Source of the DNA: DASUFI01 sp036274635
GTDB lineage: Bacteria > Planctomycetota > B15-G4
Direction: 5' to 3'
DNA length: 14,255 nucleotides
Assembly (NCBI GenBank): GCA_036274635.1
Contig: DASUFI010000301.1
Location: forward strand, 1-14,255
Position 1 is the first letter of the stretch, and each line of letters begins with the position of its first letter. This document shows, piece after piece, positions 6,216 through 14,255 of the stretch. The position numbers were made by a program, and so were the translations under genes. Under the pieces are notes generated by a model, which saw only the letters and a list, made by a program, of their open reading frames with translations, did no database searches and was not told where the DNA came from.

Positions 6216-6698
6216 ATGGAAACACCCACGCCCGATGCCTCCGCCGGCGCCTCGCGCCGCGACTTCCTCGCCCGGCTCGCGGCCGGCGGCGCCGCGGCCG
6301 CGGCCCTCGCCGCCAGCCCCGGCTGCGCGCTCTTCATGTCGTCGGTGGACCCCGACATCGTGCTGCCCGTCACGAACGACACGCTCGTGGTGCCCGGCTC
6401 CGTGCTGCCTTGGGAGCACGGCGAGGGCGCGGCGCTGGTCATCGGCGTCGAGGGCCGCCCCGACGACAAGGTGCTGCTCATCCACTCGTCCGATGGCGAG
6501 CTCATCGCCCTCTCCACCACCTGCACGCACAAGGGCTGCGACGTGCGCTGGAACGACCAGCGCGGCCTCATCGTCTGCCCCTGCCACGGCAGCGAATACG
6601 ACCGGCACGGCGGGAACCTGAAGGGCCCGGCGACCCGGCCGTTGCACCGCTACGACGTGCAGTCGGGGCCCGACGGGCTGGTGATCAAGCTGGGCTGA
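6216..6698 (+). CDS. Tat-exported Rieske [2Fe-2S] protein
   Basis: A 160-aa redox protein. The N-terminus has a twin-arginine signal (SRRDFL at 13-18) and an Ala-rich hydrophobic stretch to about residue 33, followed by SPGC with C37. It may therefore be a Tat lipoprotein, although SPGC is a poor lipobox. The Rieske boxes are CTHKGC at 103-108 and CPCHGS at 121-126, with cluster ligands C103, H105, C121 and H124. C108 and C123 are placed to form the disulfide of high-potential bc1/b6f-type Rieske proteins. The cluster would lie outside the inner membrane. No cytochrome b, cytochrome c or dioxygenase gene is adjacent, so its electron partner is unknown. The ATG at 6216 is chosen over an upstream GTG at 6198 because the Tat motif then starts at a normal position and the -10-like block fits. 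Confidence 0.9.
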   Translation: METPTPDASAGASRRDFLARLAAGGAAAAALAASPGCALFMSSVDPDIVLPVTNDTLVVPGSVLPWEHGEGAALVIGVEGRPDDKVLLIHSSDGELIALSTTCTHKGCDVRWNDQRGLIVCPCHGSEYDRHGGNLKGPATRPLHRYDVQSGPDGLVIKLG

Positions 6699-6738
6699 GG
6701 CCCGGCGGCGCGCATGCGACGCCGCGCGGCATCCGCGG

Positions 6739-6744
6739 TAGCAT
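6739..6744 (+). promoter_or_regulatory. possible -10 element (TAGCAT) of the secreted-protein gene
   Basis: TAGCAT in GGTAGCATG, 87 nt before the ATG at 6832, in the 133-bp gap after the Rieske gene. The identical nonamer precedes the four-TM gene on the other strand, at a similar distance of about 84 nt. No clear -35 is seen. Confidence 0.35.
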
Positions 6745-6831
6745 GCCGCATGAAGGGCCAGCGAGCGGGACGGTGACGCCAAGGGGGCCCCGCAACGCGT
6801 GGCGCAGGCCGCGCACACTCTGGAGTCCGCC

Positions 6832-8019
6832 ATGCAGCGCCATTCCACGCCCGTGTCGCGCGTCGTCTCGCGCCTCTTCTTCCTCGCCGTCGTCACGGCG
6901 CCGCTCTTCGGTGGCAGCTGTCCGTGCGCCGCGCTCGGAGGCAACGGCGCGACGAAGTTCACGCTCACCTTCAAGAGCCTGAGCACCAAGACCATGCCGG
7001 CGGCCCTCGAGGACGACGGCGATGCCAAGGACGTGCTCGTCAAGGACCGCGTGAAGTTCAAGCCCTCCAAGGGCTCCGGCGACGGCCTGGAGAAGCGCCT
7101 CAAGTTGAAGTCCAAGAAGGACGGCGGCAGCGCGAGCCTGGCGCAGGCCGTGCAGATGACCGGCGACGTGTCGGCGCAGATGGTCGTCGCCGCCGACTCG
7201 CTCGTGGGCCTCGTGGACGGCGTCTCGCTCGGCTTCCTCGAGCGGCGCGCGGCGAACGACGGCCAGGTGGCGCGCCTCGTGGCCACGTGGAAGGCCGGCA
7301 TCGACGGCTTCACCGTGAGTGGCAGCGTGGACGGCAAGCCCGTCGAGTCGACGCTGGACCTGCCCGGCGAGCACCAGGTGCTGCTGAACCTGCTCGACGT
7401 CGGATCCGAGATCCAGCTGAAGGCCTCCGGCGTGGGCGCCCCCAGCACGCTCGGCGTCGCGACGCAGGACGGCTCGACGGACACGGCCGTCTTCGCGCTC
7501 GGCGCCGAGGGCCTCGGGGTCAAGGGCACGCTGTGGTTCGGCGGCTTCCAGCTCGCGTTCCCGCCCACCACCGCCACGGGTGAGGTGGAGACCGACGTGG
7601 CCGGTCAGCTCGCCGCCGTCTGGTACTACCTCGACCTCGCCGAGCAGATCGTGCTGCAGGACCCGCCCCACGACATGAATGCGGTCTACAACGACCTCGG
7701 CAACGCGGCCATCCTCATCGGAACCGACCCGGGCGGCGCGGCGGGCAAGCTGGCGGCCGCCGTGGAGGCCGGCACGCTCCTGCCCACCACCGACGGACCG
7801 CTCGCCGCCAAGAAGGCCAAGACCGCCGCCGGCTGGGTCGTGCCCGCCTGGCTCGACGTCAACGAGCTCATCCAGAAGGGCAAGACCAGCGCCAAGCCGG
7901 TGAAGAGCCACATCAAGATCGGCAAGACGAACGTGGAGATGGCGCTGGCCCTGATCCACGGCTTCCAGTCGAAGAGCCACAGCAAGCTGCTGTCGTCGGT
8001 GGAGTTCGCGGTCGAGTAG
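6832..8019 (+). CDS. secreted protein of unknown function
   Basis: A 395-aa protein I do not recognise. The N-terminus looks exported: basic residues up to R14, a hydrophobic core LFFLAVVTAPLF at 15-26, then GGSCPC with C30 and C32. Lipidation at C30 is conceivable, but the lipobox is poor (no Leu at -3). The mature part begins with a Lys-rich stretch (about 44-95) and continues with alternating beta-like and helical segments; I see no catalytic motif, TPR or metal site. Length and even codon use argue for a real gene. The ATG at 6832 has TGGAG 6 nt upstream, whereas the alternative GTG at 6799 has no support and would displace the signal peptide. The gap to the Rieske gene is 133 bp with its own TAGCAT element; cysS follows after 56 bp. 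Confidence 0.78.
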   Translation: MQRHSTPVSRVVSRLFFLAVVTAPLFGGSCPCAALGGNGATKFTLTFKSLSTKTMPAALEDDGDAKDVLVKDRVKFKPSKGSGDGLEKRLKLKSKKDGGSASLAQAVQMTGDVSAQMVVAADSLVGLVDGVSLGFLERRAANDGQVARLVATWKAGIDGFTVSGSVDGKPVESTLDLPGEHQVLLNLLDVGSEIQLKASGVGAPSTLGVATQDGSTDTAVFALGAEGLGVKGTLWFGGFQLAFPPTTATGEVETDVAGQLAAVWYYLDLAEQIVLQDPPHDMNAVYNDLGNAAILIGTDPGGAAGKLAAAVEAGTLLPTTDGPLAAKKAKTAAGWVVPAWLDVNELIQKGKTSAKPVKSHIKIGKTNVEMALALIHGFQSKSHSKLLSSVEFAVE

Positions 8020-8061
8020 CGTCGCCCCGGAGCGGGCTGGCGGGACGGGGTGCGCATCGGG

Positions 8062-8067
8062 GATCAT
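8062..8067 (+). promoter_or_regulatory. possible leaderless -10 element (GATCAT) of cysS
   Basis: GATCAT inside GGGATCATCGG, with the hexamer ending 8 nt before the cysS ATG. The distance and the ATCATCGG core are identical to those before the Rieske gene. No Shine-Dalgarno is visible in the intervening bases, which fits a leaderless or near-leaderless transcript. Confidence 0.37.
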
Positions 8068-8075
8068 CGGGCCCC

Positions 8076-9496
<1,421 letters not shown>

Positions 9497-9500
<4 letters not shown>

Positions 9501-9778
9501 GCGCGCCCGACGACGGGCCGGTGACGCAGTCGCGGGACACGTCGCCGGAGATCGAGGCGCTGCAGGTGGCGCGCTGGCGGGCGATGGAGCCGTGGGAGAA
9601 GATCGCGCTCGTTTCGGACCTGCAGCGGGCCGGCGACAATGCCGCGATCGTCGGCATCCTGCTGCGTCATCCGGCGGCCACGACAGCGGAGGTGCGCCTG
9701 CGGCTCGCCGCGCTCAAGTACGGCCGCAATTTCATGACTCGCTACTTCGACTGGGATCCCGATGTCCACGGCTGGTAA
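9497..9778 (+). CDS. small helical protein paired with the nucleotidyltransferase
   Basis: A 93-aa acidic, probably all-helical cytoplasmic protein. After a polar ~20-residue lead it has the pattern ARWRAMEPWEKIALVSDLQR, then a helix ending in LLRHPAATTAEVRLRLAALKYG, then a conspicuous aromatic/acidic tail (YFDWDPDVHGW). I recall small proteins with an HPxxxxxEVxxxL-type helix encoded just upstream of MNT/AbiEii-like nucleotidyltransferases in other bacteria, so a partner or antidote role is plausible but not shown here. The GTG at 9497 overlaps the cysS stop as GTGA and has GGGAG 7 nt upstream (9485-9489), which decides the start. Its last 17 nt overlap the next gene. Confidence 0.75.
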
Positions 9779-10364
9779 CGAGCCCGCCGAGATCATCCAG
9801 GCCCTGCTCGACTTCCTCTCGCGGATTGCGCCACTCGAGCTTGGGCATGCTGTCAGCGGATCCGTCGCCAGCAGCCTGTTCGGGGAACCCCGACCCTCGG
9901 CCGACTGCGATGTTGTGGTCGACCTGCCAGCGGCGCGACTGGACGAATTCGTGGCGGCGCTGGGAGCGGACTACTACGTCCCGCGCGACAGCGCGATGCG
10001 AGCCATCGAGGCTGGCTCGTCCTTCAATGTGATCCACCTGCCGACAAGCTCCAAGATCGACATCTTCGTCGCCGGAAAGGCAGAGCCGCACCGAGAACAG
10101 CTCCAGCGACGGGTGCGGCAGCCTCTGGTGCGTGGTGGCGAGCCCGTCTGGCTCTTCTCGCCCGAAGTCATGGTCGTCGCGAAACTCAGTTGGTTTCGGC
10201 GTGGCGGAGGAGTCTCCGACCGCCAGTGGCGCGATGTCCTCGGCATCCTCAAGGTGCAGGCCGGCCGCCTCGATGAGGCCTGGATGCGGAGACACGCCGC
10301 AGCCCTCGGTGTCAGCGACCTGCTCGAGCGCGCACTGAGGCTGCAGGGTCAGCCACCGCAATGA
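9762..10364 (+). CDS. MNT/AbiEii-like nucleotidyltransferase
   Basis: A 200-aa protein of the minimal nucleotidyltransferase superfamily (Pol beta fold). GSVASSLFGEPRPSADCD at 33-50 gives the GS motif and the metal-binding pair D48 and D50; the third acidic residue is D100 in SKIDIF. A C-terminal half with SPEVMVVAKLSWFRRGG and SDRQWRDVLGIL matches the known bacterial group of AbiEii-like proteins. Relatives transfer nucleotides to RNA or protein targets, and some act as toxins (AbiEii, MenT) or as antidotes (MntA). The start at 9762 lies inside the upstream gene with GGGA 5 nt before it. Codon use is unlike the neighbours: many codons end in A or T (cga, gat, gct, aat, cat), suggesting recent acquisition. 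Its stop overlaps the next gene as ATGA. Confidence 0.85.
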   Translation: MSTAGNEPAEIIQALLDFLSRIAPLELGHAVSGSVASSLFGEPRPSADCDVVVDLPAARLDEFVAALGADYYVPRDSAMRAIEAGSSFNVIHLPTSSKIDIFVAGKAEPHREQLQRRVRQPLVRGGEPVWLFSPEVMVVAKLSWFRRGGGVSDRQWRDVLGILKVQAGRLDEAWMRRHAAALGVSDLLERALRLQGQPPQ

Positions 10365-11455
10365 GAAAGGCCATGACGGCGCTGGTCTTCGTCGTCGGCG
10401 CACTCGCCGCCGCGCAGGACAAGCCCGCCCCCAAGCCGCGGCCCGGCGTCACCGTCAAGGTGAAGCCCGCCGCCGGCACGACGACCATCGACCCCTCGCC
10501 CGCCGTCACCGCGCTGCTCTTCACCGAGCAGCAGCTGCCTCCGGGCGTGAAGCTCGTCGACGGCGTGAAGTGCATCTCGCCGCAGGCCAGGAGCTACTTC
10601 GACGACCCCGGCCTCGCGCTGCCCGCCGCGCCCGTGCCGATCGGCAAGGTCGGCCAGTCCTTCCGCCGCGCCAAGGAGGTCGTCGGCAGCGTCGCCGCCT
10701 ACGAGTTCGAGAACCCGATCACCGACGAGACGCTCGGCCTCGTGAAGGCCTCCGTCTGGGGCTCGGACACCCGCAGCGCCGAGCATCCCGAGGAAATCCT
10801 CGCGTCCGGCGCCTTCCTGGTGATCCTCTCCTTCCCCGACGGCGACGAGACGGCGGCCCTCTTCAAGCCCCAGCTGCAGGCGCGCCTGGCCTACGTCGCG
10901 CCCAAGGACTGGTCGAAGCTGAAGGACCTGGTGCTCGACGCCGCCGCGGCGCACAAGCACGGCGACCCGCAAGGCGGAGTGATGATGCTGCAGAAGAAGG
11001 CCGGCGTCATCGACGACTACGCCTACGCGCAGCTCCTGCTCGGCCAGCTCGCGAGCGACGCGGGCGACTGGCCCACGGCCGAAACCGCCTACGACCGCGC
11101 CCTCGAGCTGCACGACCACGGCCGCGACCGCCTGCCCGACGGCCGCGCCACGGTGTGGGCCGCGGTGAACGGCCTGGCGCTGGCGCGGGTGCACCGCAAC
11201 GACGTGGAGCACGCCCTGCCCGCGCTGCAGCGCGCCGCCGCGCTGGCCCGCGCGCTGGGCGACGACGCGCGCACCGCCGGCTCGCTCTACGAGCTCGCCC
11301 GCGGCCTCGCACGCCTGCAGAAGTACGACGACTGCTTCAGGGCGCTGAACGAGTCCATCGTGCTCGAGACTGCGCGCCGCGAGCAGGCGGCCAAGGACGC
11401 GGACTTCGCGGCCGCGACGCAACGACCGGAGTTCAGGAAGCTGCTCGGGGGCTGA
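10361..11455 (+). CDS. secreted TPR protein with unrecognised N-terminal domain (paralogue 1)
   Basis: A 364-aa protein. A short signal peptide (MRKAMTALVFVVGALAAA, probable cleavage before Q19) is followed by a Pro/Lys-rich linker to about residue 45. A domain of about 120 residues comes next, with GVKCIS, IGKVGQSF, GSVAAYEFE, HPEEILASG and VILSFPDGDE. From about 205 to the end there are two to four TPR-like helical hairpins (AYAQLLLGQLASDAGDWPTA; ALPALQRAAALARALGD; SLYELARGLARLQKYDDC). It closes with DADFAAATQRPEFRKLLGG, a TPR-protein ending. Export to the periplasm is likely; a protein-binding role is inferred from the TPRs. The ATG at 10361 overlaps the previous stop as ATGA; the alternative ATG at 10373 would lose the basic signal-peptide start. 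Confidence 0.82.
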   Translation: MRKAMTALVFVVGALAAAQDKPAPKPRPGVTVKVKPAAGTTTIDPSPAVTALLFTEQQLPPGVKLVDGVKCISPQARSYFDDPGLALPAAPVPIGKVGQSFRRAKEVVGSVAAYEFENPITDETLGLVKASVWGSDTRSAEHPEEILASGAFLVILSFPDGDETAALFKPQLQARLAYVAPKDWSKLKDLVLDAAAAHKHGDPQGGVMMLQKKAGVIDDYAYAQLLLGQLASDAGDWPTAETAYDRALELHDHGRDRLPDGRATVWAAVNGLALARVHRNDVEHALPALQRAAALARALGDDARTAGSLYELARGLARLQKYDDCFRALNESIVLETARREQAAKDADFAAATQRPEFRKLLGG

Positions 11456-11489
11456 GCACCGCTGGGTGGACGGGCGTCGAGGCAGGCCC

Positions 11490-11495
11490 TACCAT
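11490..11495 (+). promoter_or_regulatory. possible -10 element (TACCAT) of TPR paralogue 2
   Basis: TACCAT lies in the 96-bp gap between the two TPR genes, 56 nt before the ATG at 11552. Its pattern TAnCAT matches the TAGCAT elements at 1603-1608 and 6739-6744. No -35 is evident. It would let paralogue 2 be transcribed apart from the cysS-linked cluster. Confidence 0.3.
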
Positions 11496-11551
11496 CGAGC
11501 ATCGCCGCCGCCTTCCGGGGCCACCGGTTCGGGCGCGGTCGGGGGATGAGC

Positions 11552-12637
11552 ATGTCACTCGCGCCGCTCGAGCTCGCACTCGCTCTTGCCATTGTTGCCT
11601 CGCCGGCGACGGCCCAGTCGAAGTCCGCCTCCAAGCCGAAGGCCGATTCCTCCGCCGCAGCCGCGGCGGCGGAACCCTCGAAGGAGCTGACCTCGCTGCA
11701 GTTCGCCGCGACGGAGCTGCCCGAGGGAGTCACGCCGGGCGACGGCGTGAAGTGCATCTCGATCCAGGCTTTCAACTATTTCAGGGATCCGGGCTTCCTC
11801 GGAGCGCGGCTGCCGGCTCCGGTGGGAAAGGTCGGGCAGTCCTTCGTGCGGGGCAAGAACACGCTCGGCAGCGTGATGGCCTTCGAGTTCGCCGAGCCAC
11901 CCTCGGACGACCTGCGCAAGTTCCTCACCCATTTCATCTGGGGCGAGGACCACGCGACGCGCATGCACCCGGAGCAGATCCTTGTCTCCGGACGCTTCGT
12001 CGTCATCCTGTCCTTCCCTCTCGGCGATGAATCGGAGGCGTGGTTCGAGACGCGCGTGAGGGAGAGGCTCGCGAAGCTCGGCCCCCACGACTGGTCGGCC
12101 CTGCGGCCGCTCATCGAGCAGTCCTTCGCCGCGCTGACCGCGGGCGATTCGGCCAAGGGCCTGAAGCTGCTGCAGGACCGCGCCGCCGAGATCCACGACT
12201 ACGCCTTCGCGCAGTACATGCTGGGCGAGCTGGCGACCGCCGCCAAGCAGTGGCCGCTGGCCGAAGTCGCCTATGGCCGGGCCATCGAGCTGAACGACTC
12301 CGGCCTCGATCCGTTGCCGAACCCGCCCTCGATCCTGTGGGCCTCGGTGGACGGCCTCGCCTCCGCCCTGCTCTTCAGTGACAAGCTGGAGCAGGCGGTG
12401 CCGGCCTTCCAGCGCGGCGTCGAGCTCTCGCGGCAGATGGGCGACAAAGGACACACCGCGCGCTCGCTCTACAACTACGCCTGCAGCCTCTCGCGCGCGG
12501 GCCGCTTCGAGGACTCCCTCGTGGCGCTGCGCGAATGCATCCAGCTCGCGCCCGAGCACCGGGTCATGGCGGCGCAGGACACCGACTTCGCCGCGGCGCG
12601 CGCGCGGCCGGACTTCCGCGAGCTGCTGGGCTCCTAG
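11552..12637 (+). CDS. secreted TPR protein with unrecognised N-terminal domain (paralogue 2)
   Basis: A 361-aa paralogue of the preceding gene with the same layout: signal peptide (APLELALALAIVASPATA before Q), a low-complexity Lys/Ser/Ala linker, then the shared domain and TPRs. Matching blocks include GVKCIS, GKVGQSF, GSVMAFEF, HPEQILVSG, VILSFPLGDE, a TPR (AFAQYMLGELATAAKQWPLA) and the closing DTDFAAARARPDFRELLGS. The signal peptide has almost no basic residues, which is unusual. Two starts are possible: 11546 and 11552. I prefer 11552 because GGGGGA then sits 5 nt upstream, whereas the first ATG abuts the G-run. It ends 7 bp before the convergent rbfA stop. Confidence 0.82.
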   Translation: MSLAPLELALALAIVASPATAQSKSASKPKADSSAAAAAAEPSKELTSLQFAATELPEGVTPGDGVKCISIQAFNYFRDPGFLGARLPAPVGKVGQSFVRGKNTLGSVMAFEFAEPPSDDLRKFLTHFIWGEDHATRMHPEQILVSGRFVVILSFPLGDESEAWFETRVRERLAKLGPHDWSALRPLIEQSFAALTAGDSAKGLKLLQDRAAEIHDYAFAQYMLGELATAAKQWPLAEVAYGRAIELNDSGLDPLPNPPSILWASVDGLASALLFSDKLEQAVPAFQRGVELSRQMGDKGHTARSLYNYACSLSRAGRFEDSLVALRECIQLAPEHRVMAAQDTDFAAARARPDFRELLGS

Positions 12638-12644
12638 AGCGGCC

Positions 12645-13058
12645 TCAGGACCCCGGCGGCTCTTGCGCGGGCGGCGTCGGGCCGTCATTCGGAGGCGTCG
12701 AGCTCTCCGGCGCCTGGTCCTTGGCCAGCTCGTCCAGCAGGTCGTGCATGCGTGCCTCCTTCGCGACGGACTCGTCGTACACGAAGCGCAGCTCGGGGAT
12801 GGTGCGCAGGCGCAGCGTGGGCGCGAGCACCTCCTGGATGTGCGGCGCCGCGTCACCCAGGGCCTGCTCGGAGAGGCGTCGCTGCGTGGGGGTGCCCAGC
12901 ACGGTGTAGAAGATCTTGCAGTGGCGCTTGTCGCCCGAGAGCCGCGCGCCGGTGATCGTCACGAAGCCGAGGCGCGGGTCGTTGAGGCGCTCGAGCACGA
13001 TGATCGCGACCTTCTCGCGCAGGATCGCTTCGGTGCGGTTGGTGCGGTCCCAGGCCAT
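12645..13058 (-). CDS. rbfA: 30S ribosome-binding factor A
   Basis: A 137-aa protein of the RbfA family, a KH-like factor that binds the maturing 30S subunit and 16S rRNA processing intermediates. Typical features are the opening helix (RTNRTEAILREKVAIIVLERLNDPR in outline, ending in LNDPRLGFVTIT), then D-K-R-H-CKIFYTVLG, and the late segment RTIPELRFVYDES. About 25 Pro/Ser-rich residues extend past the core. The ATG at 13058 has GGAG 8 nt upstream on the minus strand. It follows infB by 39 bp, the classical gene order, so the two are probably cotranscribed. Confidence 0.93.
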   Translation of the reverse strand: MAWDRTNRTEAILREKVAIIVLERLNDPRLGFVTITGARLSGDKRHCKIFYTVLGTPTQRRLSEQALGDAAPHIQEVLAPTLRLRTIPELRFVYDESVAKEARMHDLLDELAKDQAPESSTPPNDGPTPPAQEPPGS

Positions 13059-13082
13059 GGGCGGGTCTCCGACTGCGGGTGC

Positions 13083-13118
13083 GCGGGGCGGCCGGGCTCA
13101 GCCCGTGCCGCGCCCCGC
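13083..13118 (-). promoter_or_regulatory. hairpin straddling the infB stop codon
   Basis: On the minus strand CGGGC and GCCCG (13105-13101 and 13097-13093) form a 5-bp stem whose three-base loop is exactly the infB TGA stop. An outer GC-rich stem with bulges (13083-13092 with 13107-13118) can extend it. No T-run follows, so it is not a standard terminator. It could slow termination, protect the message end or tune infB-to-rbfA readthrough. High GC means chance pairing is possible. Confidence 0.35.
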
Positions 13119-14255
13119 CACGGTGGCCGAGCCGGCGGCGGTGGTCATGTCGCTGCCGAGCAGCTTGCGCTTGACCTCGGTGACCTCGAAGGCCTCCAGC
13201 ACGTCGTCCACCGCCACGTCCTCGTAGCCGGCGAGGTGCAGGCCGCACTCGTAGTCCTGGCGCACTTCCTTGACGTCGTCCTTGAAGCGCTTGAGCGAGT
13301 CCAGCTTGCCGGTCCACAGCACCTTGCCGCCGCGCTGCAGCCGAATGCGGCTGTCGCGCGTGATGAGGCCGTCGGTGACGAAGGAGCCGGCGATGTTGCC
13401 GAACTTGCTGGACTTGAAGACGGCGCGCACGACGGCGTGGCCGGTGATGCGCTCCTGCTTCTCGGTGCCCAGCTCGCCCTCCATGGCCTTCACCAGGTCG
13501 TCGGTCATCTCGTAGATGATCTCGTAGGTCTTGAACTCGACGCCGGTGCGCGCGAGCTGCGCCTTGGCGTTGGCGTCGGCGGCCACGGCGAAGCCGATGA
13601 TCATGGCCTTGCTGGCCGAGGCCAGCAGCACGTCGTCCTCGGTGACCGGGCCGACCGCCGCGCGGATGACCTTGAAGCGCACCTCGGGGTGCTGCAGCTC
13701 CTCGATCGTGCGCTTGAGCACGTCGAGCGTGCCCTGCGCGTCGGCCTTCACCATGACGTTGATCTCGGGCACCTTGGCCTCGGCGATCTTGTCGAAGAGG
13801 TTCTCGAGCGTGACCGTGTCCACCACGGCCGGCTGCTCCTGCGCCTTCTTGCCCTTGTCGAGGCGCTCGCGCACCACGGTGCGCGCGCGGTTGATGTCCT
13901 CGACCACGATCAGCTGCGCGCCGGCCTCGGGCGGGTCCTCGAAGCCCAGCACCTGGGCGGGCGTGCCCGGCAACGCCTGCTCGATGCGGTTGCCGCGGTC
14001 GTCGAGCAGGAAGCGCACGCGCCCCACGGCGGTGCCGGCGAGCACGGCGTCCTTGGCGCGCAGCGTGCCGTCCTTGACCACGACGGTGGCCACGATGCCG
14101 CGCTCGGGATCCTTGCGGCTGTCGATGACCACGCCCTTGGCGGGCCGTTCGGGGTGCGCGTTCAGCTCGAGGATCTCGGTCTCGAGCGCCAGGCGCTCGA
14201 CCAGCTCGGGCAGGCCCTTGCCGGTGGTGGCCGAGACCTCGGACACGCCGACCTC
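13098..14255 (-). CDS. infB: translation initiation factor IF-2, C-terminal part (cut by window edge)
   Basis: The last 385 codons of IF-2, the GTPase that brings initiator fMet-tRNA to the 30S subunit and promotes subunit joining. The window begins at the G5 region of the G domain (SATTGKGLPELVERLALETEILEL). Domain II follows (KGVVIDSRKDPERGIVATVVV, GTLRAKDAVLAG), then domain III/C1 (NVMVKADAQGTLDVL, VGPVTEDDVLLASASKAMIIGF). The C2 fMet-tRNA-binding domain contains VRAVFKSSKFGNIAGSFVTDG, LKRFKDDVKEVRQDYECG and VLEAFEVTEVKRKL. About 20 extra residues (Gly/Ala/Thr-rich) follow the usual end. The N-terminal part with Walker A lies outside the window, upstream of 14255. rbfA follows after 39 bp. 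Confidence 0.97.
   Translation of the reverse strand, partial: EVGVSEVSATTGKGLPELVERLALETEILELNAHPERPAKGVVIDSRKDPERGIVATVVVKDGTLRAKDAVLAGTAVGRVRFLLDDRGNRIEQALPGTPAQVLGFEDPPEAGAQLIVVEDINRARTVVRERLDKGKKAQEQPAVVDTVTLENLFDKIAEAKVPEINVMVKADAQGTLDVLKRTIEELQHPEVRFKVIRAAVGPVTEDDVLLASASKAMIIGFAVAADANAKAQLARTGVEFKTYEIIYEMTDDLVKAMEGELGTEKQERITGHAVVRAVFKSSKFGNIAGSFVTDGLITRDSRIRLQRGGKVLWTGKLDSLKRFKDDVKEVRQDYECGLHLAGYEDVAVDDVLEAFEVTEVKRKLLGSDMTTAAGSATVAGRGTG

Noticed and set aside
6705..6725. Stem GCGGCG/CGCCGC after the Rieske gene as a terminator
   Set aside because: Only 6 bp with a 9-nt loop and no T-run; expected by chance at this GC content.

Overview
The window is a very GC-rich bacterial chromosomal segment with tightly packed genes that often overlap by 1-17 nt. 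Start sites are a mix of good Shine-Dalgarno starts and apparently leaderless ones. Nothing in it fixes the taxon. The GC content, the CysRS type, a Tat-dependent Rieske protein without neighbouring cytochrome genes, and secreted TPR proteins would fit a high-GC Planctomycetota-like lineage, but this is a weak inference. I see no tRNA, rRNA, CRISPR array or insertion sequence.

Left part, minus strand (1-5966, transcribed right to left): a small CBU_0592-like membrane protein comes first. It is followed by a four-gene operon for ABC-2 type transport (ATPase 1, permease 1, ATPase 2, permease 2) whose junctions are 1-nt overlap, 4-nt overlap and 3-nt gap. A 371-bp gene-free stretch (1520-1890) rich in inverted repeats comes next. 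Then there is a four-TM hypothetical protein, a sugar-phosphate-isomerase-like TIM barrel protein, and probably the first 28 codons of a coupled gene that runs off the left edge.

Middle part, plus strand (6216-12637): a Tat-exported Rieske 2Fe-2S protein, a secreted protein of unknown function, and cysS (cysteinyl-tRNA synthetase). Three genes follow cysS by stop/start overlaps: a 93-aa protein, a MNT/AbiEii-like nucleotidyltransferase with visibly different codon use, and a secreted TPR protein. A second TPR protein, a clear paralogue of the first, comes after 96 bp.

Right end, minus strand: infB (C-terminal 385 codons, cut by the window edge) followed by rbfA, a classical translation and ribosome-maturation pair. 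rbfA converges on the second TPR gene with only 7 bp between stop codons.

The most interesting candidates are: the small-protein/nucleotidyltransferase pair lodged between cysS and the TPR genes (toxin-antitoxin-like layout); the tandem TPR proteins with a shared N-terminal domain I do not recognise; the multi-hairpin intergenic region after the ABC operon; and a set of TAnnnT-type elements close to start codons, including an identical ATCATCGG block at the same distance from the Rieske and cysS start codons.
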